Assembly (NCBI RefSeq): GCF_003352185.1
Contig: NZ_CP029608.1
Location: 4,940,501-5,004,500 of the forward strand
Source: Pseudomonas kribbensis
GTDB lineage: Bacteria; Pseudomonadota; Gammaproteobacteria; Pseudomonadales; Pseudomonadaceae
Length of the DNA stretch: 64,000 nt
Direction: 5' to 3'
Shown: piece after piece, positions 15,982 to 25,496 of the stretch
Layout: the number at the start of each line of letters is the position of its first letter
Numbering within the stretch: the first letter of the stretch is position 1
Notes under the pieces: generated by a model
What the model saw: the letters and a program-made list of their open reading frames with translations, nothing else
Database searches by the model: none
Told to the model about the DNA's origin: nothing
Translations under genes and position numbers: made by a program

Positions 15982-17615
15982 TTGGCCACCGCCTTCATCC
16001 ATTGGGTCTGGTCGATTTCGATCAGGGTCGGGCCCTGACGATCGGTGGCGGCGCGCAGGGCGCCACGCAAATGTTCAGCCGAGCTGATCGCTTCCGCCGC
16101 GCAACCCAGGGCCTTGGCAACACCGATGAAGTCCGGGGTGTAGATGTCCACGCCCACTGGCTCGATGGCGCGGTTGACCATGTATTTCTTGATCTCTTCG
16201 TAACCCTGGTTATTCCACAGCAGGATGATCACCGGCGTGCGCGCTTCCACGGCGCTGGCCAGTTCCGGCAGGGTGAATTGCAGACCGCCGTCGCCGATCA
16301 GGCACACCACCGGCGGACGTGCGCCGTGTTCGAGGTGGCCACCGAGCCACGCGCCAATCGCCGCCGGCAAGGCGTAACCGAGGGTGCCGTAACCGGTGGA
16401 CGAGTTGAACCAGCGACGCGGACGCTCCGGGTTGAACGTCAGGTTGCCGGTGTATACCGGTTGCGTGGAGTCGCCGACGAACACCGCATTCGGCAGTTCG
16501 TGCAGCACGGTTTCGAGGAACCGGGTCTGAGCCAGCGTCGGTGCGTCCCAGGTTGCGGCCAGGTCTTCACGCAGACGGGCGGCGCGTACCTGGCCCCAAT
16601 CGTTGCGGCGTTCGGCCAGCGGCTTGTGCGACAGCGCGCTCAGCAATGCTTGTGCGGCGTTGCGCGAATCGGCCACCAGCGCCACATAAGGCGGGTAGTT
16701 GCGCACGGTCTGGTCCGGATCGATATCGACGCGCAGCAACTTGCCGGGGATTTCAAAACCGCCGGCGAAGGTCACGTCGTAGTCGGTTTCCGCCAGTTCG
16801 GTGCCGATCGCCAGCACCACGTCGGCATCCGCCACCAAGGCGCGGGTCGCGACCAGGCTCTGAGTCGAACCGATCAACAGCGGATGGCTGGACGGCAACA
16901 TGCCTTTGGCGTTGATGGTCAGAGCCACCGGCGCATCGAGCAGTTCAGCCAGTTCGGTGAGTTCGGCAGCCGCGTCGATGGCGCCGCCACCGGCGAGGAT
17001 CAGTGGACGCTGGGCGCCGGCCAGCAGTTCGGTCATGCGGCTCACGGCGGCCGGCGCGGCACCGGCGCGGTCGATGTTGACCGGCACATTGCTCAGCAGT
17101 TCGTCGGCTTCTTCGACCAGAACGTCCAGCGGAATTTCGATGTGCACCGGACGCGGACGCCCGGCCTGGAACAGCGCAAACGCACGGGCCAGCACGCCCG
17201 GCAATTCGGACGCCGACATCAGGGTGTGAGAGAACGCCGCCACGCCACCGACCAGTGCGCTCTGGTTCGGCAGTTCATGCAGCTTGCCGCGACCGCCGCC
17301 CAATTGGCTGCGCGACTGCACGCTGGAGATCACCAGCATCGGGATCGAATCGGCGTAAGCCTGCCCCATGGCGGTGGTGATGTTGGTCATGCCCGGGCCG
17401 GTGATGATGAAGCACACACCCGGTTTGCCGCTGGTGCGGGCGTAGCCGTCGGCCATGAAGCCGGCGCCTTGCTCGTGACGCGGAGTCACATGGTTGATGC
17501 TCGAACGGGCCAGCCCGCGATACAGCTCCACGGTATGCACCCCGGGAATGCCGAACACCTGCTCGACCCCATAATCTTCGAGTAACTTGACCAGTACTTC
17601 GCCACACGTCGCCAT
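15978..17615 (-). CDS. aruI: Thiamine-diphosphate decarboxylase, AruI-like (5-guanidino-2-oxopentanoate decarboxylase)
   Basis: 545 residues with three acetolactate-synthase-type domains. The N-terminal domain opens FGIPGVHTVELYRGLA and has the catalytic Glu in TPRHEQGAGFMADGYAR. The C-terminal domain has the ThDP/Mg site GDGGLQFTLPEL...NNQGYEE. The sequence strongly resembles the enzyme annotated as AruI in pseudomonads, which decarboxylates 2-ketoarginine in the arginine transaminase route. No aruH transaminase or aruR/aruS regulator is adjacent, so the substrate may be a related 2-keto acid. It is the first gene of the minus-strand cluster, divergent from a LysR regulator, and co-translated with the aldehyde dehydrogenase. 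Confidence 0.75.
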   Translation of the reverse strand: MATCGEVLVKLLEDYGVEQVFGIPGVHTVELYRGLARSSINHVTPRHEQGAGFMADGYARTSGKPGVCFIITGPGMTNITTAMGQAYADSIPMLVISSVQSRSQLGGGRGKLHELPNQSALVGGVAAFSHTLMSASELPGVLARAFALFQAGRPRPVHIEIPLDVLVEEADELLSNVPVNIDRAGAAPAAVSRMTELLAGAQRPLILAGGGAIDAAAELTELAELLDAPVALTINAKGMLPSSHPLLIGSTQSLVATRALVADADVVLAIGTELAETDYDVTFAGGFEIPGKLLRVDIDPDQTVRNYPPYVALVADSRNAAQALLSALSHKPLAERRNDWGQVRAARLREDLAATWDAPTLAQTRFLETVLHELPNAVFVGDSTQPVYTGNLTFNPERPRRWFNSSTGYGTLGYALPAAIGAWLGGHLEHGARPPVVCLIGDGGLQFTLPELASAVEARTPVIILLWNNQGYEEIKKYMVNRAIEPVGVDIYTPDFIGVAKALGCAAEAISSAEHLRGALRAATDRQGPTLIEIDQTQWMKAVAK

Positions 17616-17703
17616 GTCTTTGCCCTTCTTGTTCGTTGAGGCACCGGGCCTTAAGGGAACCGGTGATTGGCCTCATTGAAACGGGCGACCCGTAGCCGCA
17701 ACA

Positions 17704-17729
17704 ATCGATAAAAGCTCATACTAGCCATG
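17704..17729 (-). promoter_or_regulatory. 26-bp conserved leader motif, copy 2
   Basis: Plus-strand reading ATCGATAAAA-G-CTCAT-ACT-AGCCATG, in the 139-bp gap between the AruI-like gene (-) and the LysR gene (+). It is the same motif as 14454-14479, in the same orientation relative to the minus-strand genes. This is the place expected for a LysR regulator binding site, and the presence of a second copy in the cluster supports co-regulation. Confidence 0.6.
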
Positions 17730-17754
17730 TCCTCACGTCATACCTTGGATCCAC

Positions 17755-18633
17755 ATGAAACGACTGCCTCCCCTGCCCGCCCTGCATACGTTTCTGATCA
17801 CCGCGCAGTGCTGCAACTTCACCCGGGCCGCCGAGCAGTTGCACATCACTCAAGGTGCGGTGAGCCGGCAGATCGCCGGGCTGGAGGAACATCTGGGTTA
17901 TGAGTTGTTCATTCGCCTAGCCCGGGGCCTGGAACTGACAGCCGAAGGTCGCGAATGGCTGCCACGGGTGCAGCAGGTATTCAGCCTGATCGGCGACTCG
18001 ATGGAACAGATCGGCGCCAAGCGCGAAACCCTGCAACTCAAGGCCCCGAGCTGCGTGATGCGCTGGTTGTTGCCGCGCCTGCTGCAATGGCAGCGCGAGC
18101 GCCCGGACGTGCCGGTGAAACTCACGGCGTCGTTGCAACACGGCGTGGACTTTCATCGCGAGCAGTTCGACGCGGCGGTGATCTACGGCACCGCGCCCCA
18201 CGACTCCCCTGCCACGCTGCATCTGTTCGATGAACAACTGACGCCGGTCTGCTCGCCGACGCTGCTCAACGGTGGGCCGGCCCTGCATACACCGGCAGAC
18301 TTGCAACAACACTTGCTGCTGCACCCGACCCACACCGATGACGACTGGACGCTATGGCTGGAAGCCGCCGAACTGCACTTGAGCAACATCAGCAGCGGTC
18401 AGCATTTCGAGACGCTGGATCAGGCGATGTCGATGGCGTCCCACGGGACCGGGGTGGCGATCGGCGACTGGTCGTTGATCGGCGATGACTTGAACGCCGG
18501 GCGACTGGTGATGCCGTTCGATCTGAAGGTGAAGACGGGATCGGGTTATTACATCGTGGCGCCGGCGTCGGAGCCGTCGGCGAAGTTGCAGGAATTGATG
18601 GGGTGGCTGGTGGAGCAGGCTCATACGCGGTGA
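17755..18633 (+). CDS. LysR-family regulator (GcvA-like), divergent from the catabolic cluster
   Basis: 292 residues. The N-terminal winged HTH (ALHTFLITAQCCNFTRAAEQL, HITQGAVSRQIAGLE) is followed by a LysR substrate-binding domain from ~residue 90. The PSCVMRWLLPRL opening of that domain is typical of the GcvA-like subgroup, whose members usually regulate the divergently transcribed genes. The two 26-bp motif copies are candidate binding sites. It ends just before a REP hairpin that probably serves as its 3' boundary. Confidence 0.88.
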   Translation: MKRLPPLPALHTFLITAQCCNFTRAAEQLHITQGAVSRQIAGLEEHLGYELFIRLARGLELTAEGREWLPRVQQVFSLIGDSMEQIGAKRETLQLKAPSCVMRWLLPRLLQWQRERPDVPVKLTASLQHGVDFHREQFDAAVIYGTAPHDSPATLHLFDEQLTPVCSPTLLNGGPALHTPADLQQHLLLHPTHTDDDWTLWLEAAELHLSNISSGQHFETLDQAMSMASHGTGVAIGDWSLIGDDLNAGRLVMPFDLKVKTGSGYYIVAPASEPSAKLQELMGWLVEQAHTR

Positions 18634-18647
18634 ACACCCCAATATCC

Positions 18648-18675
18648 TGTGGGAGCGAGCAAGCTCGCTCCCACA
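18648..18675. repeat. REP palindrome
   Basis: GTGGGAGCGAGC-AA-GCTCGCTCCCAC is a perfect 12-bp stem with a 2-nt centre. It sits between convergent genes and shares the REP core of the 13081 REPIN. Confidence 0.9.
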
Positions 18676-18693
18676 TTGGATCGGTGTTGAGAT

Positions 18694-19308
18694 TCAGTAA
18701 CCGACAGTAAACCGCTGACGCGAATGCTTCGGCGTTTCCACTTCGTCGATCAGCGCAATCGCGTAGTCGGCAAAGCTGATGGAGCTCTGGCCTTCGGTGC
18801 TCACCAGCAAGTCATCCTTGCCGACGCGGAACTTGCCGGTGCGCTCGCCTTCGAAGAACAACGCCGACGGCGACAGGAACGTCCAGTCCAGCTCCTTCTC
18901 CTGACGCAAGGCATCGAGAAACGCTGCACCAGCACTGGCCTCAACCTTGTACTCGGCCGGGAAACCGGCGCTGTCGATCACGCGGGTGCCGTCCGGCAGC
19001 AACAGCGAACCGGCACCGCCGACCACCAGCAGACGTTTCACTCCGGCCTGTTTCACCGGGCCGATCAGCGCGCTGGCCGGCACCGTGGCGAAATGCGCGG
19101 CGCTGATTACCACATCGTTACCGGCGACTGCCGCTTGCAGTGCGGCGGCATCCAGCACGTCGACGTTCTTGCTGACCACACCGGCACGGGCGCCGATCTT
19201 CGAGGTATCCCGGGCGATGGCGGTGACGCTGTGGCCGCGACGCAGGGCTTCTTCCAGCAATTGGCTGCCGGCACGTCCGGTGGCACCAATGATTGCGATC
19301 TTGCTCAT
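18694..19308 (-). CDS. NAD(P)-binding epimerase-like oxidoreductase (YwnB/NmrA-type)
   Basis: 204 residues. An N-terminal Rossmann motif, IAIIGATGRAGSQLLEEAL, gives a dinucleotide-binding fold; VSKNVDVLDAAALQ and GNDVVISAAHF continue the atypical SDR pattern seen in YwnB and NmrA-like proteins. The canonical YxxxK catalytic pair is not evident, so it may be a sensor-type or divergent reductase. GGAGAA precedes the ATG. It is transcribed alone or with the downstream REP-flanked region; no pathway can be assigned. Confidence 0.75.
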   Translation of the reverse strand: MSKIAIIGATGRAGSQLLEEALRRGHSVTAIARDTSKIGARAGVVSKNVDVLDAAALQAAVAGNDVVISAAHFATVPASALIGPVKQAGVKRLLVVGGAGSLLLPDGTRVIDSAGFPAEYKVEASAGAAFLDALRQEKELDWTFLSPSALFFEGERTGKFRVGKDDLLVSTEGQSSISFADYAIALIDEVETPKHSRQRFTVGY

Positions 19309-19354
19309 GACATTCTCCAGTTGGCTTGAGAGTGCTGCGTTTTTCAGAATCGGG

Positions 19355-20233
19355 TTACCACTTCATTTCGCCCTTGGCGACTTTGGCGCTCAGCTCCAGG
19401 GAGCTCTCTTCGCCCAGTTTCGGGTAGCGTTTTTTCATCGCGACGATCAGCGCGGCAGAGTCCTTGGCCTTGGCGGTTTCTTCGTCGAAGGCCTTGATGT
19501 AATCGGCGGTGAACTTCACGGCGGCCAGCGAACGGGCGCTGTCACCCAGGTAGTGACCCGGTACCACGGTTTTCGGTTTCAGGGTTTCGATCGAGTGCAG
19601 GGTTTCCAGCCAGTCGGCGTGGGATTGTGCAGTCTGGGTATCGGCCATCCAGACGTGGATGTTCTCGGCGACTACCACACCACCGACCACGGCTTTCAGC
19701 GATGGAATCCACACGAAGCTGCGATCCGGTTGCTTGCCTTCCAGGCCGACCACCTGCAGTTTCTGGCCTTCGAGCATCAGGCTGTCGCCCTTGAGCACAC
19801 CCGGCACGATGGTTTTGGCCGGAACGTCAGCGCCCATTTTCGGGCCCCAGAATGCGAGTTTGCCGTCGACGGTTTGCTTGATGTGATCAACGGTCGGCTG
19901 CGAGGCCAGCACCTTGGCGTTCGGGAAGGCCTTGGTCAGGGTGTCGAGACCGAAGTAGTAATCCGGGTCACCGTGGCTGATGTAGATGGTGGTCAGTTGC
20001 TTGCCGCTGGCGCGGATCTTTTCCACCACTTGCTCGGCCTGGGACTTGCCGAACTGCGCGTCTACCAGAATCGCGTCCTTCTCTCCGCTGACCAGCACCG
20101 AGGTCACCGGGAAGATCGCGTTGGTGCCCGGGTTGTAGACGTCGAGGCTCAGGTTCGCGGCCGCTGCGTGGGCAGCAAAGCCGAGGGTGGCGGTGGCCAG
20201 TAAAACGCGCTTGAGAGTGGTGAAGCCGATCAT
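19355..20233 (-). CDS. Exported metallo-beta-lactamase-fold hydrolase
   Basis: 292 residues from the ATG at 20233 (GGAG upstream); the much longer open frame above it is an antisense shadow of the LysR gene. A Sec signal peptide (LLATATLGFAAHAAAA, cleavage ~residue 26) is followed by an MBL fold. The first metal motif is SHGDPDYYFG, with HxDxDxxx altered from HxHxDH; later ligands are in VPGHYLGD. The changed first motif suggests altered metal binding. Periplasmic. It is divergent from a LysR gene that probably regulates it. Quinoprotein-linked or quorum-quenching functions are possible but unsupported. Confidence 0.78.
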   Translation of the reverse strand: MIGFTTLKRVLLATATLGFAAHAAAANLSLDVYNPGTNAIFPVTSVLVSGEKDAILVDAQFGKSQAEQVVEKIRASGKQLTTIYISHGDPDYYFGLDTLTKAFPNAKVLASQPTVDHIKQTVDGKLAFWGPKMGADVPAKTIVPGVLKGDSLMLEGQKLQVVGLEGKQPDRSFVWIPSLKAVVGGVVVAENIHVWMADTQTAQSHADWLETLHSIETLKPKTVVPGHYLGDSARSLAAVKFTADYIKAFDEETAKAKDSAALIVAMKKRYPKLGEESSLELSAKVAKGEMKW

Positions 20234-20347
20234 GGGTTGCTCCGCTGTTCGAATGCCGTGCTTGGCGATGGGACAGAGCTTAGTTGCCAGACTCGTTACA
20301 AAAAATGCGATGCTTAAACATAGTTTGTTTCTGAAAGCGGGCAAATC

Positions 20348-21268
20348 ATGGATCGTCTCCAAGCAATGCGGGTGTTTGTCACGGTGGTGGATCTGGGTAG
20401 CCAGTCGGCGGCGGCCGATCATCTGGACCTGTCGCGGCCAGTGGTGTCGCGGTATCTGGCGGAACTGGAAGACTGGGTCGGCGCGCGCCTGATGCACCGC
20501 ACCACACGCAAGTTGAGCCTGACCGCGGCCGGCAACGAAATCCTGCCGCGCTGCCGGCAGATGCTGGAACTGTCGAGCGACATGCAAGCCGCCGTCAGCG
20601 AGCCCGACGATGCGCCACGGGGTCTGCTGCGAATCAGCGTCAGCACCTCGTTCGGCCAGGCGCAACTGGCCGATGCCATGGCTGCGTTCGTCAAACGCTA
20701 CCCCGGCGTCAATATCGACCTGCAAATGCTCGATCGCACGGTGAACCTGGTGGACGAACGCATCGACCTGGCGATCCGCACCAGCAACGACCTCGACCCC
20801 AACCTGATCGCCCGGCGCCTGACGGTCTGCCGCTCGGTGGTCTGCGCCGCTCCCGCCTATCTGCAGGAACATCCACAACCGCAGCGCGTAGAAGATCTGA
20901 GCCGGCACAACTGCCTGACCCACTCCTATTTCGGCAAGAGCCTGTGGCATTTCGAAGAGGACGGCGAGCCGGTCTCGGTGCCGGTGCAGGGCAACATCAG
21001 CGCCAACGAGGCCAGCACCCTGCTGCGCGCGACCCTCGCCGGTGCCGGGGTGGCGATGCTGCCGACCTATCAGGCCGGGGTGCATATCCACAGCGGCGAA
21101 CTGGTGCGCCTGCTGCCCAACGCCGAACCTCGGCGGATGAACATCTACGCGGTGTACGCCTCACGCAAGCACATGCCGGCGGCACTGCGCAGCATGCTGG
21201 ATTTCCTGGTACTGCGCTTTCCCGAAAATCCGCAATGGGATAAGGCAGTTGCAAGCGACAAGCCGTAA
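20348..21268 (+). CDS. LysR-family transcriptional regulator
   Basis: 306 residues. The N-terminal HTH is MDRLQAMRVFVTVVDLGSQS / AAADHLDLSRPVVSRYLAEL, with a LysR effector domain from ~90 (GLLRISVSTSFGQAQLADAM). It belongs to the large CrgA/AaeR-like subgroup. It is divergent from the MBL-fold gene across 114 bp and likely controls it. The last codons and the stop lie inside a palindromic repeat (21249-21337), so the C-terminal residues VASDKP are repeat-encoded. Confidence 0.88.
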   Translation: MDRLQAMRVFVTVVDLGSQSAAADHLDLSRPVVSRYLAELEDWVGARLMHRTTRKLSLTAAGNEILPRCRQMLELSSDMQAAVSEPDDAPRGLLRISVSTSFGQAQLADAMAAFVKRYPGVNIDLQMLDRTVNLVDERIDLAIRTSNDLDPNLIARRLTVCRSVVCAAPAYLQEHPQPQRVEDLSRHNCLTHSYFGKSLWHFEEDGEPVSVPVQGNISANEASTLLRATLAGAGVAMLPTYQAGVHIHSGELVRLLPNAEPRRMNIYAVYASRKHMPAALRSMLDFLVLRFPENPQWDKAVASDKP

Positions 21269-21337
21269 GCTGCAAGCGAACAGCCCGTTGCGTCCCGCTT
21301 CAATCTTGAAGCTTTCAACTCAAAGCTTGCAGCTGCT
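21249..21337. repeat. GCTTGCAGCT-type palindromic repeat pair
   Basis: AGCTGCAAGC (21268-21277) and its inverse GCTTGCAGCT (21325-21334) flank ~50 bp rich in AAGCTT-like words. The same repeat family recurs at 28446-28532. It overlaps the end of the upstream LysR gene. Confidence 0.65.
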
Positions 21338-21394
21338 CCCCTCTGGCCTATGCTGAAAGTAGTACCCAAGGGTATTCGTTCAGAGGTCAACGCC

Positions 21395-21577
21395 ATGATC
21401 ATGAGCACCAGAACAAGAAGATACCTCGCGATTTTCATCACCTGCGCGGCCACGCTGGCGCTGTACGGCACCGCGGCATGGCGCGTGGAGCAGTTGCGGC
21501 AACTGCCCCGTGAGTACGCGAGCTGCAACTTCGAGCGCTGCATCCCTCACAACGCCACCCTCAACGCCCTGCGCTGA
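21395..21577 (+). CDS. Small single-TM membrane protein, hypothetical
   Basis: 60 residues from ATG 21395 with AGAGG eight bases upstream. After a basic start (STRTRRY) comes one TM helix (LAIFITCAATLALYGTAAW), then a short periplasmic tail with two cysteines in CNFERC. Positive-inside charge supports an N-in, C-out orientation. I do not recognise it. It lies convergent with pobR, 9 bp from its stop. The ribosome binding site and topology support it, but the small size leaves doubt. Confidence 0.5.
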   Translation: MIMSTRTRRYLAIFITCAATLALYGTAAWRVEQLRQLPREYASCNFERCIPHNATLNALR

Positions 21578-21586
21578 TACAGGACG

Positions 21587-22483
21587 TCAGGCGTCGTCGT
21601 TCTGCTCGGCCTTCAAGCGGTCGCGGAACGCCTTTGGCGAGATCCCCACACGGCGCCGGAACAGGCGCGTGAAGTTGGTCGGATCGGAAAAACCCAACAC
21701 CTCGGACATCTCGTAAATCGTCATGCTGGTGTACGTCAGCAGACGCTTGGCTTCCAGCAACTGACGCTCATGCATGATCTGCAACGCCGGTTGCCCCGCC
21801 AGTTCGCGGCAAGTGCCGTTGAGGTGCGAGACGGAAATCCCCAGGCGATGGGCCAGGTCTTCGACCTTCACATGCTGACGGTAAGTCTCTTCGACCAACT
21901 GGATAAAACCGTTGAGGTACTCGCGTTGACGCTGCGGACGTTGGCTCGCGTTATGCCGGCGGATCGCCTGACGGCTGACCCAGACCATGATCACGCTGAC
22001 CAGCGAATGCATGAGCATTTCCCGCGCCGGTTGATGGCCGTTGTACTCGGCCTGCAACGCGGCAAACAGACTGTTGAGATACTCCGCGTCCTGCCCCGCC
22101 GGATAGCTTTCGGCCTGGGCCAGGGCCTGCACCGCGCTGCCCAGTTGCGCCTGCAAATGGTTGATCAACGGTGTGGCGAGGGTGACGACGAATCCTTCGA
22201 CGTCCTCGGAAAAACGGAATCCATGCACCGATAGCGGCGGCAGGATCTGGATCGCGGCTTCGTTCAGTTGCGTGCGTTGACCTTCGATTTCAAGCTCTGC
22301 CTGACCTTTGAATACGAAGAGCAACTGGCACAAATCAGCGTGGCGGTGGGGTTTGATTTCCCATTGATGTTCGCGGCTGCGTTTGGAAATGGTTTCACAG
22401 TGCAGCAAGTCAGGGGTCGGCCAGTCCAGGCTTTCACCGTAGAGCTTGAACACCGGAATCGAAGGCAGGTCAGGCTTGTTCAT
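21587..22483 (-). CDS. pobR: AraC-family activator of 4-hydroxybenzoate catabolism (PobR)
   Basis: 298 residues from ATG 22483. The N-terminal cupin sensor region (HRHADLCQLLFVFKGQAELE) and the C-terminal double HTH (VEDLAHRLGISVSHLNGTCR, MSEVLGFSDPTNFTRLFRRR) fit the AraC/XylS family. It is divergent from pobA, the arrangement of PobR in pseudomonads, where it activates pobA in response to 4-hydroxybenzoate. This PobR is the AraC type, not the IclR type of Acinetobacter. Confidence 0.85.
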   Translation of the reverse strand: MNKPDLPSIPVFKLYGESLDWPTPDLLHCETISKRSREHQWEIKPHRHADLCQLLFVFKGQAELEIEGQRTQLNEAAIQILPPLSVHGFRFSEDVEGFVVTLATPLINHLQAQLGSAVQALAQAESYPAGQDAEYLNSLFAALQAEYNGHQPAREMLMHSLVSVIMVWVSRQAIRRHNASQRPQRQREYLNGFIQLVEETYRQHVKVEDLAHRLGISVSHLNGTCRELAGQPALQIMHERQLLEAKRLLTYTSMTIYEMSEVLGFSDPTNFTRLFRRRVGISPKAFRDRLKAEQNDDA

Positions 22484-22640
22484 CACTTCAATCCAGGCCT
22501 CGAAGGTTGCGGGCGATAATCGCACCGATTGGCAGAATGTACAGGTATCGGCTCAGTTTTCACCTTCAATTGACAGACCCGCAAGGGAAAAATGCAAGCA
22601 CTCGAATCCTGAAAATCATTCACCGGCCGTTGTCGCGTGA

Positions 22641-23855
<1,215 letters not shown>

Positions 23856-23934
23856 CCTGCTACCGACTTACACTGGCGAGCATCCCCGCTCGCCTGACGA
23901 TCTGCGGGACCCTCACTGCCCGCAGGTTTTGCCC

Positions 23935-25452
23935 GTGACCAATCTCAACCACCCCGAAACGCCCAAACCGGCCATTCGCAGCGTGCTGGTCGCGCTGATG
24001 CTGGCGATCTTCCTTGGCGCGCTGGACCAGACCATCGTCGCCGTTTCCATGCCGGCCATCTCCGCGCAATTCAAGGACGTCAGCCTGCTGGCCTGGGTGA
24101 TTTCCGGCTACATGGTGGCGATGACCGTGGCGGTGCCGATCTACGGCAAGCTCGGTGACCTGTACGGGCGGCGCAAACTGATGCTGTTCGGCATGGGCCT
24201 ATTCACCCTCGCCTCGCTGTTCTGCGGCATGGCCCAGAGCATGGAGCAACTGGTGCTGGCGCGGATTTTCCAGGGCATCGGCGCTGGCGGGATGATTTCG
24301 GTGAGCCAGGCGATCATCGGCGACATCGTGCCGCCCCGCGAGCGTGGTCGCTATCAGGGTTACTTCTCCAGCATGTACGCGGTGGCCAGCGTGGCCGGCC
24401 CGGTCCTCGGCGGTTACATGACCGAGTACCTGTCGTGGCGCTGGGTGTTCCTGATCAACCTGCCGCTGGGCCTTGGCGCCTACTGGGTGGCGCGACGCAA
24501 CCTGGTCGGCCTGCCGATTCCCCAGCGAAAACCGGTCATCGATTACCTCGGCACACTGCTGATGATCATCGGCCTGACCGCGCTGTTGCTGGCGATCACT
24601 CAGGTCGGCCAGGGCCATGCGTGGCGCAGCCGTGAAGTGCTCGGGCTGTTCGCTTGCGCGGTGGCGGTGCTGGCGGTGTTCGTCTGGCATGAGCGCCGTG
24701 CCCGTGAGCCATTGCTGCCGATGCACCTGTTCACCAACCGCAACGCTCTGCTGTGCTGGTGCACGATTTTCTTCTGCAGCTTCCAGGCGATTTCGTTGAT
24801 TGTGCTGATGCCGCTGCGCTTCCAGAGCGTGACCGGTGCCGGGGCGGACAGCGCTGCGCTGCACTTGCTGCCGCTGGCGATGGGGTTGCCGATCGGCGCG
24901 TACTTCGCCGGTCGTCGCACCTCGATTACCGGGCGCTATAAACCGCAGATTCTCACCGGCGCGCTGCTGATGCCGATCTCGATCCTCGGCATGGCCTTCA
25001 GCCCGCCCGATGCAACGCTGATCAGCAGCCTGTTCATGTTGCTCAGCGGCATCGCCGGCGGCATGCAGTTCCCGACCTCGCTGGTCGGCACGCAGAACTC
25101 GGTGGAACAAAAAGACATTGGCGTCGCCACCAGCACCACCAACCTGTTCCGCTCGCTGGGTGGCGCGGTGGGCGTGGCGTTGATGTCGGCGCTGCTGCTG
25201 GCGTTGTTGCAGGACTCCAGCTTTGCCCACCTGACCGGCGCCTCGCTGATCGGCGAAGGTCACTCCGGCAACGTGCTGCTCGATGGCCTGAACGCGGCGC
25301 CCGGCGATGCACAGAATGCCTTGCGCGCCGAATTGCTGGTGACGTTCCGGCATTTGCTGATGGTCAGCGCCGGGGTGTCACTGCTCGGGCTGGCGGCGGC
25401 GATTGCCATGCCGAACCGCTTGTTGCGCGGGCGTGAGCACGGCGCCCGCTGA
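23935..25452 (+). CDS. DHA2-family 14-TM drug/H+ exporter (EmrB/QacA type)
   Basis: 505 residues. DHA2 features are LGALDQTIVAVSMPAI in TM1, GKLGDLYGRRKLMLFG in loop 2-3, RIFQGIGAGGMISVSQAII in TM4 and AGPVLGGYM in TM5 (motif C, marking an antiporter). The start is uncertain: GTG 23935 gives MTNLNHPE ahead of TM1, while an in-frame ATG at 23839 would overlap pobA and add 32 residues without obvious function. It follows pobA by 79 bp, so efflux of aromatics or unrelated drugs are both possible. It ends at a palindromic hairpin. Confidence 0.85.
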   Translation: MTNLNHPETPKPAIRSVLVALMLAIFLGALDQTIVAVSMPAISAQFKDVSLLAWVISGYMVAMTVAVPIYGKLGDLYGRRKLMLFGMGLFTLASLFCGMAQSMEQLVLARIFQGIGAGGMISVSQAIIGDIVPPRERGRYQGYFSSMYAVASVAGPVLGGYMTEYLSWRWVFLINLPLGLGAYWVARRNLVGLPIPQRKPVIDYLGTLLMIIGLTALLLAITQVGQGHAWRSREVLGLFACAVAVLAVFVWHERRAREPLLPMHLFTNRNALLCWCTIFFCSFQAISLIVLMPLRFQSVTGAGADSAALHLLPLAMGLPIGAYFAGRRTSITGRYKPQILTGALLMPISILGMAFSPPDATLISSLFMLLSGIAGGMQFPTSLVGTQNSVEQKDIGVATSTTNLFRSLGGAVGVALMSALLLALLQDSSFAHLTGASLIGEGHSGNVLLDGLNAAPGDAQNALRAELLVTFRHLLMVSAGVSLLGLAAAIAMPNRLLRGREHGAR

Positions 25453-25464
25453 GCGATGCCGATG

Positions 25465-25487
25465 GCTCCCACGCGTGACGTGGGAGC
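25465..25487. terminator. Hairpin between convergent genes
   Basis: GCTCCCACG-CGTGA-CGTGGGAGC, a 9-bp stem 13 bp past the MFS stop. There is no T-run. The arms carry the GTGGGAGC core of the local REP family, so it may be a REP remnant used as a 3' boundary. Confidence 0.55.
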
Positions 25488-25496
25488 ACACAGGGA

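Noticed and set aside
20234..21091. Long N-terminal extension of the MBL-fold protein
   Set aside because: It would run antisense through the LysR gene and place the signal peptide in mid-protein; ATG 20233 has a ribosome site and exposes the signal peptide.
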